DNA of 64,000 bases from Corynebacterium lizhenjunii (GTDB lineage Bacteria; Actinomycetota; Actinomycetes; Mycobacteriales; Mycobacteriaceae). Positions within the stretch are counted from its first letter, which is position 1. The number at the start of each line of letters is the position of its first letter. The notes under the pieces were generated by a model that was given only the letters and a program-made list of their open reading frames with translations, made no database searches and was not told the DNA's origin. Location of the stretch: the NCBI RefSeq assembly GCF_011038655.2, contig NZ_CP064954.1, positions 186,001-250,000 on the forward strand. Direction: 5' to 3'. A program made the translations under genes and the position numbers. Positions 18,936 to 27,171 of this stretch are shown here, piece after piece.

Positions 18936-19036
18936 TTATCGCTCCTTGAAGAAAGAATTGGCTTTCATATTTGGGCTGGTTGCCTGCGGGAGGTGCCTTT
19001 AGCGTGCGCCCCACACAGCAACGGTTCCCATACTAC

Positions 19037-19052
19037 CGTGTAATAAGTCACT
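19037..19052. promoter_or_regulatory. Candidate GlxR-binding site upstream of glxR
   Basis: The 16-base word at 19037-19052 matches the consensus TGTGANNTANNTCACA at 7 of the 10 defined positions, keeping GTG and TCAC half-site cores and the central TA. It lies about 100 bases before the glxR start, consistent with autoregulation known in C. glutamicum. Confidence 0.45.
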
Positions 19053-19155
19053 TATGTTAAACACGCTCCAGGCAATCACAAGCGCGGGTCTGCCACGGCA
19101 ATCACAGGGCTGCGGCCAGTGGCCTGGCACGGCGACACGCTGCCGGTCAAACAGC

Positions 19156-19299
19156 TTAGAGCTCGTTTTCTTCCAGCTTTTCCATCACGACTACAAAGAC
19201 TCCTAAGGCGATGGGCACGATGATAACTAAGGCAATCACCGTCCCTACACTACCGGGGTAGCCGAGCTTCCGCCACAGCCAGCACCCGCCGTCCGTCAC
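19156..19299 (-). CDS. Small single-span membrane protein (about 47 residues)
   Basis: On the minus strand between glxR and nth, an ORF from GTG 19299 to TAA 19156 reads MTDGGCWLWRKLGYPGSVGT, then one hydrophobic helix (VIALVIIVPIALGVFVVV) and an acidic tail MEKLEENEL. The helix and charged tail look like a real conserved small protein. The start is uncertain because the 23-bp repeat array covers the N-terminus and no clear ribosome-binding site is present. Confidence 0.6.
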   Translation of the reverse strand: MTDGGCWLWRKLGYPGSVGTVIALVIIVPIALGVFVVVMEKLEENEL

Positions 19300-19342
19300 A
19301 GCCAGCACCCGTCGTCTGCCACAGTCAGCACCCGTCGCGGCA
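19274..19342 (+). repeat. Three tandem 23-bp repeats upstream of nth
   Basis: Units beginning CACAGYCAGCACCCG start at 19274, 19297 and 19320. A 23-base period is not a multiple of three, so copy-number change would shift the N-terminal frame of the small minus-strand gene and alter the nth promoter spacing. Confidence 0.8.
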
Positions 19343-19359
19343 CGCTACACTAGGGCCCT

Positions 19360-19998
19360 ATGACTGTTGCGCACCCCCTGGGTCTGCCTGGCGCCAATGC
19401 TGAGCTGGCGCGCTGCTACCCGGACGCCCACTGTGAGCTGGACTATAGTAACCCGCTGGAGCTCACCGTGGCCACGGTGCTATCCGCGCAATGTACGGAT
19501 GTGCGTGTCAACCAAGTCACGCCGCAGCTTTTTGCCCGTTACCGCAGCGCGCAAGATTATGCTCAGGCCACCCGCGCGGAATTGGAACAGTTGCTGCGCC
19601 CGCTGGGTTTCCAGCGGGCTAAGGCCGGGCACCTCATTGGCTTGGGGGAGGCCCTGGTGGCCAAGTGGGGCGGACAGGTGCCCACTGCGGTGGAGGACTT
19701 GGTCAGTCTGCCCGGCGTGGGCCGCAAAACTGCCATGGTGGTGCGCGGAAACGCCTTTGGGTTGCCTGGTTTGAGCGTGGATACGCACTTTGCGCGCGTG
19801 TTGACTCGTCTGGGGCTGGTCACTGCGTCGACCCCGTTGGGTATTGAGAAGCAGGCCGCCGCACAGTTGGAAGAGTCCGAGTGGACCCAGTTTTCCCACC
19901 GCGTTATCACCCACGGCCGCCGCGTGTGCACGGCCCGCCGCCCCCGGTGCGCGCAGTGCACCCTGCGCCCTGGTTGCCCCACAGGAGTCCAGCAGTGA
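19360..19998 (+). CDS. nth: Endonuclease III (DNA glycosylase/AP lyase)
   Basis: Base-excision repair of oxidised pyrimidines. 212 residues. The helix-hairpin-helix VSLPGVGRKTAMVV contains the catalytic lysine, VDTHFARV the catalytic aspartate, and the [4Fe-4S] site is C-x6-C-x2-C-x5-C at the C-terminus (CTARRPRCAQCTLRPGC). The start ATG 19360 gives a normal bacterial length, though no good ribosome-binding site precedes it. It overlaps the thioredoxin-like gene by four bases. Confidence 0.96.
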   Translation: MTVAHPLGLPGANAELARCYPDAHCELDYSNPLELTVATVLSAQCTDVRVNQVTPQLFARYRSAQDYAQATRAELEQLLRPLGFQRAKAGHLIGLGEALVAKWGGQVPTAVEDLVSLPGVGRKTAMVVRGNAFGLPGLSVDTHFARVLTRLGLVTASTPLGIEKQAAAQLEESEWTQFSHRVITHGRRVCTARRPRCAQCTLRPGCPTGVQQ

Positions 19999-20573
19999 AA
20001 AACCGCAGTGTAGTGCTTTCCGTTGTGGCTATGGTGGTGCTGGCAGTCCTAGTGCTGGTGGCTGCCCGTGCGGCGTTATCGGGCGAGTCTGCCGATTCCC
20101 CCTCGGCCAGCCCCCCAACCCTTGACCAGGGTGCTGCCCCGGTCAGCGTGGCGCAGCGCCCTGATTGCCCTACTGGCCCCATTGCGGGGGTGGACCTGCC
20201 GTGTTTGGGCGGTGGGGATACGGGGGCATCGGCAAGCTCTGGTGTGACAGTAGTTAATGTGTGGGCCTGGTGGTGCCAGCCTTGCCGCAAGGAACTGCCA
20301 CCCCTGATGGAAGTCGCGGAGCGCCACCCCGAATGGACCGTGGTGGGTGTGCATGCGGACGCCAACGCCGCCAACGGGGCCGCGTTCCTGGAAGAACTGG
20401 GGCTGGAGCTGGCCAGCTATCAAGATGATGCCAATACTTTCGCCGGCACGCTGGGCCTTCCCGGGGTGGTGCCAATTACGCTGGTGCTGCGCGACGGGGA
20501 GGTTGTGGGCACGATTGTGCAGGCCATGGACAGTGCTGCAGAAATCGAAGCGCGGATTGGGGAATTTCTATGA
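19995..20573 (+). CDS. Membrane-anchored thioredoxin-like protein (TlpA/ResA type)
   Basis: 192 residues. A GTG at 19995 with GGAG eight bases ahead opens MKNRSVVLSVVAMVVLAVLV, a signal anchor. The extracytoplasmic thioredoxin fold has the active site WAWWCQPCRKELP (CxxC) and the cis-proline segment PGVVPITLV. Expected to reduce disulfides of secreted proteins or cytochrome c apoproteins. A linker of low conservation (GGGDTGASASSGV) carries the dispersed word in the Ala-Ser-Ala register (20225). Overlaps nth upstream and the NUDIX gene downstream. Confidence 0.9.
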   Translation: MKNRSVVLSVVAMVVLAVLVLVAARAALSGESADSPSASPPTLDQGAAPVSVAQRPDCPTGPIAGVDLPCLGGGDTGASASSGVTVVNVWAWWCQPCRKELPPLMEVAERHPEWTVVGVHADANAANGAAFLEELGLELASYQDDANTFAGTLGLPGVVPITLVLRDGEVVGTIVQAMDSAAEIEARIGEFL

Positions 20574-21250
20574 CTAGACGCACCAGGATGAAGCGCTCCA
20601 GCGCATGGCTCGACCGCGCGCGGCAGATGGACCCGGGCGTGGTGGAAGACATTTTGGGGCAACGGCGTTTTTATACGGACCCGCCGGCTCGGCTCAAGCC
20701 TGCGGCGGTGCTCATTGCGTTATCCGGGGATGGAGTGGAGACGGGGGAGGTGCTGCTTACGCACCGTTCGCCCAGCATGCGTTCGCACTCCGGGCAGATT
20801 GCTTTCCCCGGCGGCCGGCTGGACCCGGGGGAGACCCCGGTGCAGGCTGCGCTGCGCGAGGCGCGGGAGGAAACCGGACTGGAGGAAGCGGAGACCACCG
20901 TGCTCTCCGCGTGGGACACGGTGACCATTCGTGCCAGCGGGCACCCGGTGACCCCGGTGCTGGCGCATTGGCATGCGCCGCGCCAGCTGGAGGTAACTAG
21001 CCCCGCGGAGGCCGATGATGTCTTTGCGGCTCCCCTGGTGGAGCTGTTGGACCCCGCCCAGCGCTTGCAAGTGGGCTTTCGCGGCTGGCAGGGCCCGGCG
21101 TTTTGGCACCGGGATTACCTCATCTGGGGATTTACCGGTGGACTGTTGGCCGCTTTGTTCCGCCACACCGGCTGGGAGATTCCTTGGCGGCGCCACGAAG
21201 TGCACGGTTTGCAGGATGTCCTGGCGCGCTCGCGCAATAATGAGCGCTAA
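20570..21250 (+). CDS. NUDIX hydrolase (CoA pyrophosphatase-like)
   Basis: 226 residues. The Nudix box reads GGRLDPGETPVQAALREAREETGLEE (GX5EX7REUXEEXGU), and the preceding LLTHRSPSMRSHSGQIAFPGG matches the CoA-pyrophosphatase UPF0035 motif. Probably cleaves CoA or related dinucleotides to phosphopantetheine plus nucleotide. Four-base overlap with the thioredoxin gene indicates an operon nth-trx-nudix-marP. Confidence 0.9.
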   Translation: MTRRTRMKRSSAWLDRARQMDPGVVEDILGQRRFYTDPPARLKPAAVLIALSGDGVETGEVLLTHRSPSMRSHSGQIAFPGGRLDPGETPVQAALREAREETGLEEAETTVLSAWDTVTIRASGHPVTPVLAHWHAPRQLEVTSPAEADDVFAAPLVELLDPAQRLQVGFRGWQGPAFWHRDYLIWGFTGGLLAALFRHTGWEIPWRRHEVHGLQDVLARSRNNER

Positions 21251-21313
21251 GGTTTAATACTTGTTTATCCGTTCCCGCCGCCGGATCCGGCGGAGAAAGC
21301 CAGGTACGTATTC

Positions 21314-22501
21314 GTGACTCCCGCACTCGTTGTTGACATCGTGCTGGTGCTGGCTGGCGTCGTGGCGATGTATAGCGGTTGGCGCCAGGGCGCGTGGGCC
21401 TCAGTGCTGGGTTTTGTGGGAATCAGTGCCGGACTTGTGCTGGGGATGGTTATTGCACCATCGGTGATGGCGCTGACTCCGCAGGTGGTGATCCGCTTCC
21501 TCCTGGGGCTGGGGGTGGTGATTTTGCTGGTGGGCATCGGCTACCTGGTCGGTGCTGGGCTAGGGGCAGCGATGCGCGACCGCATGCGCGGCCGGATGCA
21601 ACAGCGGGTGGACTCCCTAGTGGGGGCGCTGTTTCAACTCCTGGCAGTGGCTCTGATCCTGTGGCTGGTGTCTATTCCCTTGGCCTCGGCACTGTCTGGA
21701 AAATCCGGACAAGGGATTCGCGAGTCACAAATCTTGGGCGGTATTAATGCGGTGGCCCCGGCGCAGCTGCGCAATCTGCCTACGGGACTGGCGGCCATGC
21801 TCAATGAGTCCGGCCTGCCGCCACTAGTAGACCCGTGGACCAGCAATGCGGAGGTGGAGGCCCCGCGGATTGAGGTGGAAAACCGGGAGCTAATTGAGGC
21901 CCTGCGCCCGTCTGTCGTGCACGTTCTGGGCGATGCCGAAAGTTGTAGCCGTCGCCTGCTGGGCTCTGGGTTTGTCACGGAGGAGGACTACGTGATTACT
22001 AACGCTCACGTGGTGGCGGGTACCAGCGTGGTCTCGCTGGATACCGTGGTAGGTGTGAAGGAAGCCGAGGTGGTCTACTACAACCCAGACGTCGATATTG
22101 CTGTGCTGCACTCGGAGGGCCTGGGGTTGAGCCCGCTGCCGTGGGCGCCGGAGCCTGCCCAGCGCGGCCAGGATGCGGTAGTGATGGGGTTCCCACTGTC
22201 GGGTCCATTTACGGCCTCGCCCGCACGGATTCGCGAGCAGTTAAGGATTGTGGGCCCGGATATTTACGCCCATTCCCGCGTGGAGCGTGACGCCTATACC
22301 GTGCGTGGCCTGATTCAACAGGGCAATTCCGGCGGGCCGATGATCGACGACAACGGCCAGGTGCTCGGCGTAGTTTTCGGCGCCGCGGTGGATGACTCTG
22401 ATACCGGTTACGCCCTGACTGCCGAGGAAGTCCGCGGCAACATCGGCGACATCTTTGCCCTGCGTGAGCCCGTAGCCACTGGCGAGTGCGTGAGCAAGTA
22501 G
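21314..22501 (+). CDS. marP: Membrane-anchored periplasmic serine protease MarP
   Basis: 395 residues: four N-terminal helices (CvpA-like region, to about 125) then a chymotrypsin-like protease domain. The catalytic triad is visible in ITNAHVV (His), NPDVDIAVL (Asp) and IQQGNSGGPM (Ser). Two cysteines, in DAESCSRR and GECVSK, match the redox-sensitive disulfide of mycobacterial MarP, which is required for acid and oxidative-stress survival. The start is GTG 21314. Same gene order as M. tuberculosis Rv3671c-Rv3674c. Confidence 0.92.
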   Translation: MTPALVVDIVLVLAGVVAMYSGWRQGAWASVLGFVGISAGLVLGMVIAPSVMALTPQVVIRFLLGLGVVILLVGIGYLVGAGLGAAMRDRMRGRMQQRVDSLVGALFQLLAVALILWLVSIPLASALSGKSGQGIRESQILGGINAVAPAQLRNLPTGLAAMLNESGLPPLVDPWTSNAEVEAPRIEVENRELIEALRPSVVHVLGDAESCSRRLLGSGFVTEEDYVITNAHVVAGTSVVSLDTVVGVKEAEVVYYNPDVDIAVLHSEGLGLSPLPWAPEPAQRGQDAVVMGFPLSGPFTASPARIREQLRIVGPDIYAHSRVERDAYTVRGLIQQGNSGGPMIDDNGQVLGVVFGAAVDDSDTGYALTAEEVRGNIGDIFALREPVATGECVSK

Positions 22502-22652
22502 ACCCTGCTAGGCGGGCTAATCTTCGGCTTGCCGATGCCGCCTTATGTGCCAGGGAGCCACCCGACCGGGCTGATCTCGAGAATCCAGAGACGTAGCCCT
22601 ATGGTCACGTTCCGCCGCCTCATGACATCGGTCACTTGCACGGGAACCGGGT

Positions 22653-23826
22653 ATGAGCTACGCTACAGACATTCGCATCGAGCGATATGCAGCATTTAAT
22701 CAATTCCCATGGGGAGTGCTATTCAATTCTTTTTGGGCTTCCTCGAGACATGTACTTGCGGCAAGCATTCCCGAAGATAAAAGAAGCATCCGTATGGCCC
22801 CATCCGCTGAATTAGTGACCAGAAAGATCCTGGCTGCGTCGGCATTTCTCGGCGGATTGGGCGGCAGCTTGATGCCACTTCTTTTTAACTATGCTTTAGT
22901 CGCAGAGCAGGGGATCCCACTGCACATAGTTTCGGTCATCTTGCTCGCGGGACCCTGTGGCTTGCTCCTTGGAAACCGAGCGGTCCTGCCGAGACTGTCC
23001 GGATTAAACGCCAAAGTCCTTATGCTCATGGGGCATGGTAGTTTTGCCATAGCCCTTCTGCCGATCCTGCTCTTTTCTAATTCACCAGTGGTGATCTTTT
23101 TATGCTTATTCACCGCCTTCGTTGGGAATTCGCTGTATCTCCCTGCACGGTCTGAGTACATACTATTTGTAGGTAATTCCTCTGGCCTTTCGGCTTCTGT
23201 CAGTTTTAGGGGTCATTTGAGGTTCCTCACATACTTCTCAACCGGTATAGCGTCTGTGGTTGCCGTTGCAATTCTCTACTTTCAGTACGGTTCAATTCTG
23301 CAATTGGCGGTGTTCGTAAATGTTGCGACTCGCTCGGTTTGTGCCTTGCTCATTAGCCAACTCCCTCGTTTGCACGGGAGCAAGGGGCGCCAAGATGAGG
23401 CTGGTAATGCCGCGGAGACTACGGACTGTAATCTCCCTAGGCCCGTTGTACCGAAGGCATACGTTGCCACAGTAGCGGCATTAATTTTGGCATCCGCGTT
23501 GTGCGGAAGCTACGTCGTCGCGCTCCCGCTGGTGGTAGCACAGCTCAACGTCGAGGGCGGAGAGATCTATCCACTGCTGCTTGGAGCTATGACAATCCTG
23601 GCGGCATTCTTGCACCGCAATGAAACCCTGAAGCACTATGCCAGTCAACATCAATCAGTAACGCTCACCACCTCCGTTTGGGGTTCCGCATTGGCGTTCC
23701 TAATTCTGTTCGGGTCTTTAGCCATTGAGCATGCAGGTAGCCTTGTGCTCACCGCAGCCAGCATAAGCATGCTGACTGTCTGTAACGTCGCCATAGTCAC
23801 GCTACACTGGGAATACTCTTACCAGA
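22653..23826 (+). pseudogene. 5' part of an MFS-like transporter, cut by the IS21 element
   Basis: About 391 residues with roughly ten hydrophobic helices and a cytoplasmic loop (LHGSKGRQDEAGN), in the style of a major facilitator. The coding frame runs into the left IS end at 23827 just after EYSYQ. The first 47 residues before ATG 22794 are not membrane-like, so the true start may be 22794. Base composition is lower in GC than the flanks, suggesting transfer. Its last 365 bases recur, about 95% identical, beyond the IS. Confidence 0.7.
23462..23826 (+). repeat. 365-bp direct repeat, left copy
   Basis: Matches 26440-26804 without gaps and with about 17 substitutions by hand count. The copy ends exactly at the left end of the IS21 element, and the right copy starts exactly at its right end. 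Most substitutions are synonymous or conservative. Confidence 0.9.
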
Positions 23827-23938
23827 TGCCAAGTGCGCGTATTTGGTAGGGGTGTTCCGGGAAGGTGGTCGGGGTGGTATTCCGGGTTGTTGGTAGGGCT
23901 GCCAGCCCGGCGTTGCATAGCCGGGCTGGCGTTTGGGG

Positions 23939-24700
23939 TTAGGTGTTCGTGTTGTCGCGGATGGTTGCAAGATGCTTGCGCATGTCAAAGTCGCCAATTT
24001 CTATATGGCGCCCGCTGCTGATCCTGCTGACGAGTGAGTCTGCTCCGACTCGGTTGGGCAGGGCTTTGAGCCAGTAGCCTGCACTCGATTGTGATGAAAT
24101 GATGGTCGGGAGTCGGCCGTCTCTTTCAATTAGGATTTTGGTTAGGTCGTCTTGACCACGGGAGTCTATTCCAAGGGTGAGAAAGTCGTCGATAATCAGG
24201 ACATCGACATTCACGAGTTTTCTCATCACCGTTTCGTATGATTCCTCGTTGGGCAAGAAGGCCGCCAACGTGGACACCAGCTGGTCAAGGCGGTAGTACA
24301 ACACCGAGTACCCTGCTTGGCACGCTGCAACTCCTAGGGCGCAGGCAATGTAGGTTTTCCCAGTTCCTGCAGGTGCCAGCAGGTGCAAGTTGGTAGGGTC
24401 TTCTCGCCAATTGGTCCTCGCGATGCGTTCTAGCGCTCGGGTATTGATGCCTCGTTGTTCGGGGCTGATGATTTCAGCGAGGGTGGCATCTGGGTACCGA
24501 AACTTTGCCTGTGCGATGGCTTTGGCGATGTTACGCTCGGTTCGACGCTGGGCGAGGATATCGGTGGCTGCGATGAAGATATCTTCAGGTAGCGCATTGG
24601 CGTAGTCGTCGTTGGCGATGAGCTCGAAGTAAACCTCGGCGAAGGTCGATAGCCGTAGGGCGCGCAGTCGTGCCCAGGTGGTGTCATCCAGGTGATCCAT
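23939..24700 (-). CDS. istB: IstB ATPase (transposition helper)
   Basis: 253-residue AAA+ protein. Walker A is APAGTGKTYIACALG, Walker B is VDVLIIDDF. Works with IstA to select targets for IS21-type transposition, related in fold to DnaC. The ATG lies three bases after the istA stop. It appears intact. Its 3' end is nearly identical in the degraded copy at 56.4 kb. Confidence 0.95.
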   Translation of the reverse strand: MDHLDDTTWARLRALRLSTFAEVYFELIANDDYANALPEDIFIAATDILAQRRTERNIAKAIAQAKFRYPDATLAEIISPEQRGINTRALERIARTNWREDPTNLHLLAPAGTGKTYIACALGVAACQAGYSVLYYRLDQLVSTLAAFLPNEESYETVMRKLVNVDVLIIDDFLTLGIDSRGQDDLTKILIERDGRLPTIISSQSSAGYWLKALPNRVGADSLVSRISSGRHIEIGDFDMRKHLATIRDNTNT

Positions 24701-24703
24701 GGT

Positions 24704-26296
24704 TTAGGCATCCTTTCTGTTAGTGAAGTGCTCTGCTGAGCGGATGAAGACCTCTGATTCCAATCCTGTGATGTCGATTGGCCCTGGACTGTGTTGCGTC
24801 TGCGGTGCTTTGGTGGCAGGACGATTGTGGTTGATGCTGGATTGCACGCGCTGTATTACTGATCGAGCTGGAGCTAGCTCGTGGTCCAGGATGTACTGGC
24901 ATGCCGGTTCCAGGGTGGTGCCATTGTGGCGCTTACCCAGCGATGCCAGGATTAGGCTGGCTTGTTTCATCCCCTTCGGTACGGCTGTGGCGTAGCGGTC
25001 GAGGACCTTTTTGATTACCGCTATCGTCGCAGTTCCGTAGGATGAGGCCCAAGAGAGCAACTCGTCACGGGTGTAGGCTTTCGACGTTGAATGTCCATCG
25101 GGGCTGTGTGTCGGGTCGGAGGAGTACCGATAGCGAAATCCGTGCAACCGAGGATGCTCAGCCACTAGCTGATCGAGGTAGAAGATACTAACCGTTGAGT
25201 GGGTCAGACGTGCTCGTACCGTTTTGCCCACCAGGGTAAATGGCACTGAGTAGTACTGATAGTCACAGGTGACGTGCCAGGACCGGTCTACTTTTAGGCT
25301 GCGCCACAACACTTCAGTGAACCGATCCTGAGGCAGAGCGCGCATCAGTGGGCGTTCGTCAGCATCAAAAAGCTCTCGCCGGGTTAGCCCATCGCTGCGC
25401 TGGCGGACCTCATTAATGTCGTCAATACGTTCAGCGATCGCTTCGTTGAGCTCTTCGAGACTGTAGAATCTTTGCTGATCGAAATAGCCCAGGACCAGCG
25501 AGTACACGGTTTGTACTGCGCGTTCAACGGCAGCCTTATCGCGTGGCTTTCCAGGCCTGGTCGGCACAATGAGAATGTCGTAGTACGCAGCGAAGTCAGC
25601 ATAGCGATCCGTGATCGCCCGATAGGAAGAGTTTTTCTTCGGCCGATAAGTTGCTGTCGACGCGTTGTCAGGAACAATAATTGCTGGTAGAGCACCAAGA
25701 TAGTCCAATGTGGCGACATGGCAGTCGATCCAGTTGTCCATCTTTTCGTTCCTGGCTGCCTTCGCAAACAACATTCCTGAATACGGGCAGACAGCCACGA
25801 AAATTGATGCACGAAACGCCGTCTTGCCCGTCGCAGGATCTTCGATAGCGACTTTATCGCCAGCCCAATCCACATACAGCTCCTCACCGGGTTCATGGTC
25901 AATGACCTCGGTGAGTCCGTGGGTTTTGATGTAGGCTGCCAACCCATTACAAAACTGGGCGTACTGGTATTTCACCATCCCTGGCTCGGCTGGCAAGGAG
26001 TAATACTTCTCCCACAGCATGAACCTGGTCAGATGCTTGTTCTTCGCCAGCTTATCCGCAAGAGCCTTATAATCCGGCTGGACATACGCTGCTTTCCTCG
26101 CCCTGCGTCCATCCGGAAAATGCTCGTCAAAGAACTCCGGGGACAATCCCGCAAACGCCTCAGCAGTGATGTCATAGGCGTTGATGACATCGATCACGCG
26201 AGCAATATCGCGATTGGAGCACCCCAAGGCAGAAGCAATCGCATCGTAGCTTTTGCCTTCCAACCGCATCGCCATGATCTCTTTGAATTCAGCCAT
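24704..26296 (-). CDS. istA: IstA transposase (DDE, IS21 family)
   Basis: 530 residues from the ATG at 26296. AAGGAGG lies eight bases ahead of this ATG; two further in-frame ATGs upstream are too close to, or before, it. An N-terminal helix-turn-helix is seen (EGKSYDAIASALGCSNRDIARVI), then the rve integrase core with DWAGDK (first Asp), IVPDNAS (second Asp) and KAAVERAVQ (Glu), then a beta-barrel-like C-terminus. No frameshifts or stops. Confidence 0.95.
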   Translation of the reverse strand: MAEFKEIMAMRLEGKSYDAIASALGCSNRDIARVIDVINAYDITAEAFAGLSPEFFDEHFPDGRRARKAAYVQPDYKALADKLAKNKHLTRFMLWEKYYSLPAEPGMVKYQYAQFCNGLAAYIKTHGLTEVIDHEPGEELYVDWAGDKVAIEDPATGKTAFRASIFVAVCPYSGMLFAKAARNEKMDNWIDCHVATLDYLGALPAIIVPDNASTATYRPKKNSSYRAITDRYADFAAYYDILIVPTRPGKPRDKAAVERAVQTVYSLVLGYFDQQRFYSLEELNEAIAERIDDINEVRQRSDGLTRRELFDADERPLMRALPQDRFTEVLWRSLKVDRSWHVTCDYQYYSVPFTLVGKTVRARLTHSTVSIFYLDQLVAEHPRLHGFRYRYSSDPTHSPDGHSTSKAYTRDELLSWASSYGTATIAVIKKVLDRYATAVPKGMKQASLILASLGKRHNGTTLEPACQYILDHELAPARSVIQRVQSSINHNRPATKAPQTQHSPGPIDITGLESEVFIRSAEHFTNRKDA

Positions 26297-26439
26297 GAAC
26301 ATGGCCTCCTTAGTCATGAAAACGTGTCACGGTGCCACAGAATTGACGACACCGCCACACAGATCATGACCCGACCACCTAGCCAGAAACACCCCTACCA
26401 CCTATGCAGACTACCCCGACCAAATACCCGCAATCGGCA

Positions 26440-26804
26440 CGTTGCCACAGTTACGGTATTAATTTTGGCATCCGCATTGTGCGGAAGCTACGTCGTCGCG
26501 CTCCCGCTGGTGGTAGCACAGCTCAACTTCGAGGGCGGAGAGATCTATCCACTGCTGCTTGGAACCATGACAATCCTGGCAGCATTCTTGCATCGCAATG
26601 AAACCCTGAAGCACTATGCCAGTCAACATCAATCAGTAACGCTCGTCACCTCCGTCTGGGGTTCCGCAGTGGCGTTCCTAATTCTGTTCGGGTCCTTTGC
26701 CATCGAGCATGCAGGTAGCCTTGTGCTCACCGCAGCCAGCATAAGCATGCTGACTGTCTGCAACGTCGCCATAGTCACGCTACACTGGGAATACTCTTAC
26801 CAGA
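26440..26804 (+). repeat. 365-bp direct repeat, right copy
   Basis: Partner of 23462-23826. Both copies are the same length with no insertions or deletions, and differ at about 17 positions (for example GTC to TTC giving Val to Phe). Confidence 0.9.
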
Positions 26805-27007
26805 AGCGAACCACAGAGACGACTCGTGCTTTTGAAGCTATGGATAGCTTCTTGCAGACATGTATCGGGTTAGTGGTTCCTAGTGCCATATCCCTGTTCC
26901 TGGGGTTTTGCTCTCTCAACGTTTTCTGGGGACTGGCAGCTGCCTTTGCGTGCTTTGGTGTGTATCTTCTGATCTCCATCAAGGTCGATGCTCTTCCTGG
27001 CATGTAA
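26440..27007 (+). pseudogene. 3' part of an MFS-like transporter, cut by the IS21 element
   Basis: Starts at the right IS end and encodes the C-terminal 188 residues, ending KVDALPGM. The first 365 bases duplicate the end of the 5' part, with about 5% divergence; the rest supplies the missing last 67 residues including two more helices. Removing the IS plus one repeat copy would give one continuous reading frame. Confidence 0.75.
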
Positions 27008-27090
27008 GGAGACTTCCTCGCCCGCCTTAGGCCGGCTTAGTACTATGCATTAACTTTCAGAGGGGACCTTGAGCCGCCCATAAAGGGGGA

Positions 27091-27124
27091 TAGGCCCTAG
27101 GGAACGCGATGACTCTAGGGCCTA
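27091..27124 (-). terminator. Inverted repeat downstream of the dpp operon
   Basis: TAGGCCCTAG (27091-27100) pairs with CTAGGGCCTA (27115-27124), a perfect 10-bp stem with a 14-base loop, 48 bases beyond the last dpp gene. On the minus strand it is followed by TCCCCCTTTA, a weak T tract. Confidence 0.6.
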
Positions 27125-27171
27125 CCAGGGTGGTTCATGCAGTAGGTAAAGCGCGCAGTTGGCAGAAGTAG

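Larger units (their letters stand above)
23827..26439 (-). mobile_element. Complete IS21-family insertion sequence (2613 bp)
   Basis: Ends are imperfect inverted repeats: TGCCAAGTGCGCGTATTTGG at the left and, read inward, TGCCGATTGCGGGTATTTGG at the right. It holds istA and istB in one operon on the minus strand. No target duplication is seen: CCAGA precedes the left end and CGTTG follows the right. A deleted relative is at 56267-57222. Confidence 0.93.

Noticed and set aside
25895..27007. A continuous plus-strand reading frame of 370 codons running from inside the IS21 element into the transporter 3' part
   Set aside because: Its first part is antisense to istA and crosses the right IS end; only the portion after 26440 resembles a protein family.
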